Source: Ignavibacteriota bacterium
GTDB taxonomy: Bacteria > Bacteroidota > Ignavibacteria > Ignavibacteriales > Melioribacteraceae
DNA length: 64,000 bases
Reading direction: 5' to 3'
NCBI GenBank assembly: GCA_016708125.1
Contig: JADJGF010000001.1
Coordinates: forward strand, 3,618,001-3,682,000
Part shown: positions 9,113 through 16,518 of the stretch, piece by piece
How positions within the stretch are numbered: the first letter of the stretch is position 1
Layout of the letters: the number at the start of each line of letters is the position of its first letter
Program-made: the position numbers and the translations under genes
Notes under the pieces: model-generated
The model's database searches: none
Seen by the model: only the letters and a program-made list of their open reading frames with translations
What the model was told of the DNA's origin: nothing

Positions 9113-10645
9113 CTAGATTTCAAATTTGATACCTTGCGCTAATGGCAAAGTTTTTCCGTAGTTAATTGTATTTGTTTGTCGTCTCATATAAGCTTTCCAA
9201 GAATCTGAGCCGGATTCACGTCCGCCGCCGGTTTCTTTTTCACCGCCGAAAGCTCCGCCAATTTCAGCTCCGGAAGTTCCAATATTTACATTTGCAATTC
9301 CGCAATCTGAACCGGAAGCCGATAAGAATATTTCTGCTTCTTGTAAATTGTTTGTAAAAATTGCAGAAGACAAACCTTGCACAACACCATTGTGTAATTC
9401 AATTGCATTTTCAACCGAACCTTTATATTTGATTAAATATAAAATTGGAGCAAAAGTTTCTTCTTGAACAATTTTAAAATGATTTTCAGCTTCAACAATT
9501 GCAGGTTTAACATAACATCCCGATTTAAATCCTTGTCCTTGTAAAACTTCTCCGCCAAAAATAATTTTTCCGCCTTCTTTCTTTGCAAGATTTAAAGCAT
9601 TTGTAAAATCAGCAACAGCAGATTTGTCAATTAATGGTCCAACATGATTTTTCTCATCTAAAGGATTTCCAATTTTCAAACTTCTGAATGCTTTTAATAA
9701 TGAAGATTTCATTTGATCATAAATTGATTCATGTACGATCAATCGACGAGTAGTTGTGCATCTTTGTCCGGCTGTTCCAACTGCGCCAAAAACAATTGCC
9801 GGCAAAGCAATTTTCAAATCAGCTTCTGGTGTTAAGATAATTGCATTATTTCCGCCAAGTTCCAAAATTGATTTTCCAAATCTTTTAGAAATAACTTCTG
9901 CGCCGTGTCTTCCAACATGAGTTGAACCCGTTATTGAAATCAAAGGAACTTTATGATCATTTAACATTTTTTCACCAACTGAAGAACCTTTACCAATTAC
10001 TAAAGTAAATAATCCTTCCGGTAAATTATTTTCTTTGATTACTTCTCCAACAATATTTTGAACTGCAATTGCCGAAAGCGGAACTTTTGACGAAGGTTTC
10101 CAAAGATTTGTATCTCCGCAAACTGTTGCCAGCATTGCATTCCAAGCCCAAACTGCTACGGGAAAATTAAATGCGGAAATTGTTCCAACAACTCCAAGCG
10201 GATGATATTGATCATACATTCTATGATTTGGTCTTTCTGACTTCATTGTAAATCCATAAAGCTGTCGTGACTGGCCAACTGCAAAATCACAAATGTCAAT
10301 CATTTCTTGAACTTCACCCAAACCCTCTTGCAAAGATTTTCCCATTTCATATGAAACTAAATGTCCAAGCGGACTTTTATATTTTCTGAATTTATCGCCA
10401 AGTTGTCTTACAATTTCTCCTCTTTTAGGAGCCGGAATATTTCTCCATTCAAGAAATGCTTTATGAGAAATTTGAGAAACTTTTTCATAATCTTCAATAG
10501 ATGCTTGATAAACCGAGGCAATAAATTTTCCATCAACTGGTGAAAATATTTTCAACTCACCTTGATTTTTTGTTGTATTCCATTTTAATCCGGTTGAAGA
10601 GCCGAAATTATTTTTTTTAATTCCAAGTTTTTTTAAGAAATCCAT
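9113..10645 (-). CDS. ALDH7-type aldehyde dehydrogenase (aminoadipate-semialdehyde dehydrogenase-like)
   Basis: A 510-residue NAD(P)-dependent aldehyde dehydrogenase. The catalytic Cys lies in GQRCTTTRRLI, the general base Glu in LELGGNN, and the C-terminal stretch GAEIGGAFGGEKETGGGRES and SWKAYMRRQTNTINY is typical of the ALDH7 (antiquitin) branch. Family knowledge: ALDH7 enzymes oxidise alpha-aminoadipate semialdehyde in lysine breakdown and also act on other aldehydes. Its location less than 1.1 kb from an operon that makes lysine through the same C6 chemistry is suggestive but not proof of the substrate. It is divergent from rsmI. Confidence 0.9.
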   Translation of the reverse strand: MDFLKKLGIKKNNFGSSTGLKWNTTKNQGELKIFSPVDGKFIASVYQASIEDYEKVSQISHKAFLEWRNIPAPKRGEIVRQLGDKFRKYKSPLGHLVSYEMGKSLQEGLGEVQEMIDICDFAVGQSRQLYGFTMKSERPNHRMYDQYHPLGVVGTISAFNFPVAVWAWNAMLATVCGDTNLWKPSSKVPLSAIAVQNIVGEVIKENNLPEGLFTLVIGKGSSVGEKMLNDHKVPLISITGSTHVGRHGAEVISKRFGKSILELGGNNAIILTPEADLKIALPAIVFGAVGTAGQRCTTTRRLIVHESIYDQMKSSLLKAFRSLKIGNPLDEKNHVGPLIDKSAVADFTNALNLAKKEGGKIIFGGEVLQGQGFKSGCYVKPAIVEAENHFKIVQEETFAPILYLIKYKGSVENAIELHNGVVQGLSSAIFTNNLQEAEIFLSASGSDCGIANVNIGTSGAEIGGAFGGEKETGGGRESGSDSWKAYMRRQTNTINYGKTLPLAQGIKFEI

Positions 10646-10808
10646 ATCACACCTTAATTATTTTATATTTTATAAATGATAAATTAGTAAGAATTTTTCG
10701 AAATGGCTTAAAATTTATTTTAATTTTTCATTCAACTATTTTGATTGTTTCAGTAAAATAATTTATTTTGAATTGCACTAAAAATAAAAGGATATCACTA
10801 CTTGCAAA

Positions 10809-10833
10809 TTAACGGCTCCAATGGAGCCGTTAA
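10809..10833. repeat. Perfect 12-base inverted repeat before rsmI
   Basis: TTAACGGCTCCA (10809-10820) and TGGAGCCGTTAA (10822-10833) pair perfectly around one A, and the repeat ends nine bases before the rsmI ATG. It is strikingly GC-rich for its surroundings. No T-run follows, so it is not an ordinary terminator. It could be an operator, an RNA hairpin covering the rsmI ribosome site, or a short mobile palindrome. Confidence 0.75.
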
Positions 10834-10842
10834 TGTTTAAAT

Positions 10843-11526
10843 ATGGATCAAGGCAAATTATATATAGTTGCAACGCCAATCGGAAATCTTGATGATATTA
10901 CTTTACGCGCAATAGAAACTTTAAAAATGGTTGATTTTATTATTTGCGAAGATACTAGAACTACTAAAATACTTTTGGATAGAGTTAATATTTCTAAGGA
11001 ATTAATTTCATTTAATGCGCAATCTGAAATAAAAAAAATTGATTACGTAATCAACAGAATTATCAATGGTGAAAATTGTGCATTGGTTTCCGATGCTGGA
11101 ACTCCGTGTATTTCGGATCCCGGCGTTAGATTAGTAAATTCGGCAATAAAAAATGAAATATTAATTTCCGGAATCCCGGGAGCAAACGCTGCAATACTTG
11201 CTTTAAGCATTTCCGGATTACCAACTGATGCATTTATTTTCGAAGGTTTTCTCCCTCAAAAAAAAGGTCGTCAAAAAAAACTTCTCCAACTCTCAAATGA
11301 AGAACGAACAATTGTACTTTATGAATCGATGTATAGGATTGAAAAATTATTAAAAGAATTAAATGAATATATGCCTAACAGATTTATTGTTATTCAAAGA
11401 GAACTCACAAAAAAATTTGAAGAAAGCTGGCGGGGTTTACCAAGTGAAATTTTATTACAATTGCCAAATAAAATTATTAAAGGTGAATTTGTAATAATTA
11501 TTTCTCCACTAAATTGGAAGTTTTGA
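10843..11526 (+). CDS. rsmI: 16S rRNA (cytidine1402-2'-O)-methyltransferase RsmI
   Basis: A 227-residue tetrapyrrole-methylase-fold enzyme that uses SAM to 2'-O-methylate C1402 in the ribosomal P site. Motifs: VATPIGNLDDITLRAIETL at the start, CEDTRTTK, LVSDAGTPCISDPG and PGANAAILALSISGLP. It is shorter than the roughly 280-residue E. coli protein and lacks the C-terminal extension, which is usual in this lineage. The ATG at 10843 lies just after a perfect palindrome, and no clear Shine-Dalgarno sequence is seen. Confidence 0.94.
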   Translation: MDQGKLYIVATPIGNLDDITLRAIETLKMVDFIICEDTRTTKILLDRVNISKELISFNAQSEIKKIDYVINRIINGENCALVSDAGTPCISDPGVRLVNSAIKNEILISGIPGANAAILALSISGLPTDAFIFEGFLPQKKGRQKKLLQLSNEERTIVLYESMYRIEKLLKELNEYMPNRFIVIQRELTKKFEESWRGLPSEILLQLPNKIIKGEFVIIISPLNWKF

Positions 11527-11595
11527 ATATTCATTCACTTTTATATTGATTATTTTAAAAATATTTCTTTATAATTCCGCTATTAAATAAAGTGC

Positions 11596-11627
11596 TTTGT
11601 TATTTTCTTCTGATGTATATAACTTTG
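11596..11627 (+). promoter_or_regulatory. Bacteroidetes-type promoter of the lysine operon
   Basis: TTTG (11596-11599) and TAACTTTG (11620-11627) match the Bacteroidetes -33 (TTTG) and -7 (TAnnTTTG) elements with a 20-base spacer. Transcription would start about seven bases later, near 11634, giving a leader of about 30 bases that carries AAGGA (11652-11656) eight bases before the lysW ATG. Confidence 0.6.
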
Positions 11628-11664
11628 CACAATTTTTTACACTTATATCATAAGGAATAAAAAA

Positions 11665-11829
11665 ATGTCAGAATGTCCAGTTTGCGGCGCAGAAATTATT
11701 TTAGAACGCGGAACCGTTAAAGGGGAATTAATTCAATGTAATGATTGCGGCACCGAGCTTGAAGTTGTAAGCGTTAAGCCCGTAATTGTTACCGAAGCTC
11801 CACAAGAAGAAGAAGACTGGGGACAATAA
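11665..11829 (+). CDS. lysW: Amino-group carrier protein LysW, ending in Gln
   Basis: A 54-residue acidic carrier protein. Two CxxC pairs (C4/C7 in SECPVCGAE and C25/C28 in QCNDCGTE) form the zinc knuckle, and the tail EEEDWGQ corresponds to the usual EDWGE end. In LysW systems the side-chain carboxyl of the C-terminal Glu is ligated to alpha-aminoadipate (or glutamate), and the intermediates stay attached through reduction and transamination. Here the last codon is CAA (Gln), followed by TAA. The carrier as encoded therefore cannot be charged by the known chemistry without deamidation. It is the first gene of the lysine operon and is directly abutted by lysS. Confidence 0.93.
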   Translation: MSECPVCGAEIILERGTVKGELIQCNDCGTELEVVSVKPVIVTEAPQEEEDWGQ

Positions 11830-12999
11830 TTGCTTCAAATACTTGATACAACTTTAAGAGAAGGAGAACAAACTCCCGGAGTCTATTTTAATCGTCATAT
11901 AAAACTTGCAATAGCAAGAATGTTGGATGAAATTGGAATTGACATAATTGAAACCGGACATCCGGCAGTAACTTCTGAAATATATGATTCAGTTAAAACA
12001 ATTTCTCATAGTGGTTTTAAATCTATTATTGGTGCTCACTCAAGATCAATAAAAAGTGATGTTGAGTTAGCACTTGATTGTGGCGTTAATTTTCTCGGAA
12101 TATTTTATTGTGTTTCCGATGAAAGATTAGACACTGTTTTCAAAAAAGATTTGGATGAAGCAATCAGTCAAATTACGTCGGTAATATCATTTGCAAAATC
12201 TCAAAATCCAAATTTGTTAATTCGATACACCCCGGAAGATACGGTTCGCTCACAATTTGAAAATGTAATTAAAGCTGCTAAAGCTGCTGTAATTGCCGGA
12301 GCAGATATTATTTCGGTTGCCGATACCACCGGTTTTATGGTTCCCGGAACTGACAGAAATATGTTTGATTACATTTCAAGATTGAAAAAAGAATTAGCTG
12401 TGAGTAATTTATTTCCTAAAATTGCAGTTCATTGTCATAATGATAGAGGCTTTGCACTTGCTAATGCACTTGATGCATTCAGAGCCGGTGCAGAAATTAT
12501 TGATGCTTCTGTATTAGGATTAGGTGAAAGAGCCGGAATTGTTGATCTTGCCCAACTTTTAGTTGTATTATCTGCTGATTACAATATCAACAAATGGGAT
12601 CTAAAAAAACTTGATGAACTTTACCAATTTGTAAGTAAGCATTCGGGAATTCCCATACCGGTACATTTTCCGGTAATGGGAAAAAATGCGTTTACACATT
12701 GCGCCGGAGTTCATACTCACGCTGCTTCGGTTAATCCTACTCATTATGAAAGTTTAAGTCCGGATTTACTTGGGAAAGAAAGACATTTTTCTCTTGATCA
12801 TATGTCCGGAATTGCTTCATTAAAATATGCATTCAAATTATTAGATATCAATGATATAGATTTAGAAATTCAGACTGCCGTATTGAATGAAGTCAAATCG
12901 TTAGGACAAAAAGGTAAAGTTGTAGAACTAAATGAACTTCCTCATATTGTTGAATTTACAATACAAAATTATAAACATAACCAAATCAAGGCTAAGTGA
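11830..12999 (+). CDS. lysS: Homocitrate synthase
   Basis: A 389-residue DRE-TIM metallolyase that condenses 2-oxoglutarate and acetyl-CoA to homocitrate, the first step of the aminoadipate route. Motifs: ILDTTLREGEQTPGV with the catalytic Arg, the HCHNDRGFALANAL metal site, and GLGERAGI. The related citramalate/isopropylmalate synthases are less likely given the LysW setting. The start is TTG with no spacing after the lysW stop; GGGGA inside the lysW end serves as ribosome site, so the two are translationally coupled. The later steps (homoaconitase, homoisocitrate dehydrogenase, LysN) are not in the window. Confidence 0.88.
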   Translation: MLQILDTTLREGEQTPGVYFNRHIKLAIARMLDEIGIDIIETGHPAVTSEIYDSVKTISHSGFKSIIGAHSRSIKSDVELALDCGVNFLGIFYCVSDERLDTVFKKDLDEAISQITSVISFAKSQNPNLLIRYTPEDTVRSQFENVIKAAKAAVIAGADIISVADTTGFMVPGTDRNMFDYISRLKKELAVSNLFPKIAVHCHNDRGFALANALDAFRAGAEIIDASVLGLGERAGIVDLAQLLVVLSADYNINKWDLKKLDELYQFVSKHSGIPIPVHFPVMGKNAFTHCAGVHTHAASVNPTHYESLSPDLLGKERHFSLDHMSGIASLKYAFKLLDINDIDLEIQTAVLNEVKSLGQKGKVVELNELPHIVEFTIQNYKHNQIKAK

Positions 13000-13015
13000 T
13001 TTCGCTTAGTCTTTT
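12990..13015 (+). terminator. Possible attenuator/partial terminator between lysS and lysX
   Basis: A hairpin formed by CTAAGTGA (12992-12999) and TCGCTTAG (13002-13009), extended by a flanking G:T/G:C pair, is followed by TTTT at 13012-13015. It contains the lysS stop codon. The T-run is short, so it may reduce rather than stop transcription into lysX. Confidence 0.45.
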
Positions 13016-13068
13016 CAGTATTTATCCAAATAACTAATTGAAAAGAACTAAATTAAGGGAAAACCGAA

Positions 13069-13914
13069 ATGGAAATTGGCTTTTTACATTCTGTGATGAG
13101 AAAAGATGAAAAACTTCTTATTGATGAATTTAGCAAAAGAAAAAATGTTAATCTCACAATGATCGATGATAGAGAATTAAAGTTTGACCTTAAAAAAAAT
13201 AAGTTCCCATTTGATGCAGTTATTGAAAGATCAATAAATCATTCACGAGCTTTGCACGCATTGAGATTATTTGAGAGTGCCGGAATTAAATGTGTAAATT
13301 CTTTCAAAGTGGCTTCAATCTGCGGCGATAAATTATTAACCTCAACAGCTTTACAAGATTTCGGAATACCACAGCCGAATGTAAGAATTGCTTTTACTGA
13401 GGAATCTGCTTTAGCAGCAATTGAAGAAATGGGCTATCCGGTTGTACTAAAACCGGCTGTTGGTTCGTGGGGCAGACTTTTATCAAAAGTAAATGATCGT
13501 GATGCTGCAGAATCTATACTTGAACATAAAACTGTACTTGGCTCTTATCATCATTCAATATTTTATATTCAAGAATATGTTGAGAAAAAAGGTAGAGATA
13601 TTAGAAGCTTTGTTGTTGGTGATCAATGCATTGCTGCAATTTATAGAACTTCCCCACACTGGATTACAAATACTGCTCGAGGTGGAGTTGCAACAAAATG
13701 TGAAGTTACAAATGAAATTGTAGAACTATCTCTAAAAGCTGCGAAAGCCGTCGGCGGCGGAGTTGTGGCATTAGATATTTTTGAAACTTCAGAAGGTTTT
13801 CAAGTGAATGAAGTAAATTATACAATGGAATTTAAAAATAGTATTTCAACAACCGGTGTAAACATTCCAGAACATATTGTTGATTATGTAATTAAAGTTG
13901 CACAAGGAAATTAA
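13069..13914 (+). CDS. lysX: LysW-aminoadipate ligase LysX
   Basis: A 281-residue ATP-grasp ligase (RimK-like) that joins the amino group of alpha-aminoadipate to the LysW C-terminal Glu side chain. Seen: the ATP-grasp core VVLKPAVGSWGRLLSKV, the Mg-binding end GFQVNEVNYTMEFKNS, and the IERSINHSRALHALRLFE N-domain of LysX/ArgX. The ATG at 13069 has AAGGG 12 bases upstream. Whether it prefers aminoadipate, glutamate or both cannot be read with certainty; the adjacent homocitrate synthase favours aminoadipate. No second LysX is in the window. Confidence 0.9.
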   Translation: MEIGFLHSVMRKDEKLLIDEFSKRKNVNLTMIDDRELKFDLKKNKFPFDAVIERSINHSRALHALRLFESAGIKCVNSFKVASICGDKLLTSTALQDFGIPQPNVRIAFTEESALAAIEEMGYPVVLKPAVGSWGRLLSKVNDRDAAESILEHKTVLGSYHHSIFYIQEYVEKKGRDIRSFVVGDQCIAAIYRTSPHWITNTARGGVATKCEVTNEIVELSLKAAKAVGGGVVALDIFETSEGFQVNEVNYTMEFKNSISTTGVNIPEHIVDYVIKVAQGN

Positions 13915-13915
13915 A

Positions 13916-14962
13916 ATGGACAAAATTAAAGTTTCGGTTGCCGGTGCTTCCGGATATACCGGCGGAGAATTATTGCGTTTACTATTATTCCATCCAAATG
14001 TTGAAATTTTTCAAGTTACTTCAGAAAGTAATTATGGAAAACTTATTTCAAAAGTTCATCCAAATTTACGCGGAATAACTAATCTAAAATTTACTGGATT
14101 AGCAGATTTAGAAAAATGTGATTTGCTTTTTCTGTGCTTGCCGCATGGTTCATCGATGAAAAGTATGGAAAAGTTTATGAACATTTCAGATAAAATAATT
14201 GATTTATCCGGCGATTTCAGATTAAAGAATAAAGATGATTATATCAAATGGTATAAAGAGGATCATACGAAACCGGAATTGCTTGAAAAATTTATTTACG
14301 GAATTCCCGAACTTCATCGTGAAGAAATGAAAAATGCAAATTACATTTCAAGTGCCGGATGTAATGCAACAACAACAATATTAGCACTTTATCCACTTTT
14401 CAAAAATAATTTGATTTATGAAACCCAAACAGTTGTAGAAGTTAAAGTTGGATCAAGTGAAGGCGGAAAAAAATCTTCGCCATCATCTCATCATCCAGAA
14501 AGAAGCGGCTCTTTAAGATCATATAAACCAACTTCTCACAGACACGTTGCCGAAATGCTTCAAGAACTTTCTTTAGGGAAAAAAATTGAAATTCATTTTT
14601 CAGCAACAACAACGGATTTGGTCAGAGGAATTTTAGCTACAAGTCATGTTTTCTTAAAAGATGATTTGGATGAAAAAGAAATTTGGAAAGTTTACAGAAA
14701 AGAATATTCAGAAGAACCTTTTATTAGAATTGTAAAAGAGAAAGAAGGCAATTACAGATTTCCGGAGCCAAAATTACTTTACGGAACAAATTATTGCGAT
14801 ATTGGTTTTGAGAAAGATCCTTTTTCAAATAGATTAGTTGTAATAAGTGCAATTGATAATTTAATGAAAGGTGCAGCCGGACAAGCTCTACAAGCATTTA
14901 ATTTAATGTTTGGATTTAATGAAAAAACCGGTCTAGAATTTCCTGGATTACTTCCAATTTAA
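13916..14962 (+). CDS. lysY: LysW-aminoadipyl-6-phosphate reductase LysY (ArgC family)
   Basis: A 348-residue NADPH-dependent reductase of the ArgC/LysY family, converting LysW-linked aminoadipyl phosphate to the semialdehyde. The Rossmann motif VSVAGASGYTGGELLRLLL and the catalytic C149 in SSAGCNATTT are present, as is the HHPERSGSLRSYKPTSHRH loop. I start it at the ATG at 13916, two bases after the lysX stop and behind AAGGA, instead of an in-frame TTG 18 bases upstream inside lysX. Confidence 0.92.
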   Translation: MDKIKVSVAGASGYTGGELLRLLLFHPNVEIFQVTSESNYGKLISKVHPNLRGITNLKFTGLADLEKCDLLFLCLPHGSSMKSMEKFMNISDKIIDLSGDFRLKNKDDYIKWYKEDHTKPELLEKFIYGIPELHREEMKNANYISSAGCNATTTILALYPLFKNNLIYETQTVVEVKVGSSEGGKKSSPSSHHPERSGSLRSYKPTSHRHVAEMLQELSLGKKIEIHFSATTTDLVRGILATSHVFLKDDLDEKEIWKVYRKEYSEEPFIRIVKEKEGNYRFPEPKLLYGTNYCDIGFEKDPFSNRLVVISAIDNLMKGAAGQALQAFNLMFGFNEKTGLEFPGLLPI

Positions 14963-14980
14963 TTTAAATTATTTTTCTTG

Positions 14981-15072
14981 CTCTTAATCTTTATCTTAAA
15001 CTTAATCTATTTTTAATTCGTATTTTTTAATAACATTAAAAAAGATTAATTGCAGATTAAGAGTAAGATTAA
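14981..15072 (+). repeat. Clustered AGATTAA heptamers before the GATase gene
   Basis: AGATTAA occurs at 15043, 15054 and 15066 (11- and 12-base spacing). Its complement TTAATCT occurs at 14984 and 15002. CTCTTAATCT (14981-14990) and AGATTAAGAG (15054-15063) make a 10-base inverted repeat. The helical phasing suggests an operator or promoter-proximal binding site in the 126-base gap before the GATase. Chance in AT-rich DNA is a real alternative. Confidence 0.4.
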
Positions 15073-15088
15073 TAAAAATAAAAAAACA

Positions 15089-15727
15089 ATGTGCAGATTA
15101 TTATTTGTAAAATCAGATTCGGATTTTGAAATATCATACCATCTTGAAAAATTTGCTGAAGTTTGTAAATCAAGCAAAGAATTTCAAGGTCATGGTTGGG
15201 GCTGCAGTTATTTGAATGAAGAAAATGATTGGCAGCACTACAAAACTATAAATCCAATTTGGGAAGATGATTTCGCAAAATTTGAAACTACAAACCGGTT
15301 AATCGTACATGCCAGAAGCGCTTTTGAAGATAAAGATATTTTTATTGAAAACAACATGCCGTTTTATGATGATGAATTTATTTTTATTTTTAACGGTGAA
15401 TTGAGAGGTGTAAAAATTAATTCTGAAGGTAGAATCGGCGCAGAAAAAATCTTTAATTTCATAAAAAGATTTCATAATTATGATATGAAAAAGGCAATTG
15501 AAAAAGGAACCGAAATAATTGTTAAAAAATCAAATTACATTCGAGCTATGAATATAATAATTGCAGATAAAGAAAATGCTTACGTATCTTCCCTTTTCAA
15601 TGTAGATCAAGATTATTTTCAAATGTCATATAAAAAAACAAATGATGAATTAATTATTTGTTCTCAAAATTATATTGGCGAAAATGATTGGACAAAAATC
15701 AATAATAAAAGTTTAGAGGTTTTTTAA
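15089..15727 (+). CDS. Class II glutamine amidotransferase-like protein in the lysine operon (candidate LysW deamidase)
   Basis: A 212-residue stand-alone Ntn glutamine amidotransferase of the YafJ/EgtC type. The ATG-TGC start at 15089 gives Met-Cys, so Met removal exposes the nucleophile Cys (MCRLLFV). Other family features: HGWG at 35-38, VHARS at 73-77 with the substrate-binding Arg, and FNGEL at 101-105 with the oxyanion-hole Asn-Gly. The usual later Asp motif is replaced by EGRIGAEKI. There is no synthase domain to receive ammonia. It lies between lysY and lysZ, its stop overlaps the lysZ ATG by one base (TAATG), and it therefore belongs to the operon. I infer that it hydrolyses the C-terminal Gln of LysW to Glu. 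An upstream in-frame TTG at 15050 is rejected because it would bury the Cys. Confidence 0.85.
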   Translation: MCRLLFVKSDSDFEISYHLEKFAEVCKSSKEFQGHGWGCSYLNEENDWQHYKTINPIWEDDFAKFETTNRLIVHARSAFEDKDIFIENNMPFYDDEFIFIFNGELRGVKINSEGRIGAEKIFNFIKRFHNYDMKKAIEKGTEIIVKKSNYIRAMNIIIADKENAYVSSLFNVDQDYFQMSYKKTNDELIICSQNYIGENDWTKINNKSLEVF

Positions 15728-16518
15728 TGTACATTGTTAAAATTGGCGGCGGCAAAGATTTAAATTTGCAAGGAATAATAAACGATTTAGCTAATATAAA
15801 AGAAAAATTTATAATTGTTCATGGAGCAAATGCTTTAAGAGATGAGATTGCTGAAAAATTAAATAAACCTAAAAATGTTATAACTTCTGCCTCCGGTTAT
15901 TCAAGTGTATTTACTGATGAAGAATCATTAGATATTATGATTATGGCTTATGCTGGTTTAAAAAATAAACGTATTGTTGAAATGTGTCAGCAAGTTGGAA
16001 TAAATGCTATTGGGCTTTCCGGAATTGACGGAAAAGTAATTCAAGGAAAAAGAAATAGCGGAATTAGAATTAAAGAAAGTGGGAAATTAAAAATTGTTCA
16101 CGATTTTTCCGGTAAACCAAAAACTAGTAATACTTCGTTATTAAATTTATTATTGAATAATGGATATATTCCGGTTTTGTCTGTTCCAATAATTGATGAA
16201 AATAATTTCGCAATAAATTCTGAAAATGATGACATAGTCGCTGTTTTAAAAAATGATTTGAATGCAGATAAAATTATTCAGCTTATTGAAGCTCCCGGAT
16301 TTTTAGAAGACCCAAAAGATCCAAATTCTTTGGTTAAAAATATTTCGAAAGATGAATTGGAAAGAAGAGAAAATCAAGTTGAAGGAAGGATGAAAAGAAA
16401 AATTTTAGCTTTTAGAAAACTTTTTGAAAAAGGCGATGCAACAATTTATATTGGTGATGGAAGAACCGAAACTCCAATAACAGACGCTATAAACGGAAAA
16501 GGAACTATAATAAAATGA
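15727..16518 (+). CDS. lysZ: LysW-aminoadipate kinase LysZ (ArgB family)
   Basis: A 263-residue amino acid kinase that phosphorylates the side-chain carboxyl of LysW-linked aminoadipate. It shows the glycine-rich start VKIGGGKDLN, VHGANALRDEI, GLSGIDGKVI and the ATP-side region near GDGRTETPITDAING. Compared with acetylglutamate kinase (ArgB) it has the shorter LysZ form. The ATG overlaps the GATase stop by one base, and its stop overlaps the lysJ ATG by four (ATGA), so translation is coupled on both sides. Confidence 0.92.
   Translation: MYIVKIGGGKDLNLQGIINDLANIKEKFIIVHGANALRDEIAEKLNKPKNVITSASGYSSVFTDEESLDIMIMAYAGLKNKRIVEMCQQVGINAIGLSGIDGKVIQGKRNSGIRIKESGKLKIVHDFSGKPKTSNTSLLNLLLNNGYIPVLSVPIIDENNFAINSENDDIVAVLKNDLNADKIIQLIEAPGFLEDPKDPNSLVKNISKDELERRENQVEGRMKRKILAFRKLFEKGDATIYIGDGRTETPITDAINGKGTIIK

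Noticed and set aside
10809..10833. Palindrome before rsmI as an intrinsic terminator
   Set aside because: No T-run follows on either strand, and it lies directly at a start codon.
13898..13915. Upstream TTG start for lysY inside lysX
   Set aside because: The ATG at 13916 has AAGGA at the right distance and begins at the family's first strand.
15050..15088. In-frame TTG start extending the GATase by 13 residues (MQIKSKINKNKKT...)
   Set aside because: It would bury the catalytic Cys that must be N-terminal; the ATG-TGC at 15089 fits the family exactly.
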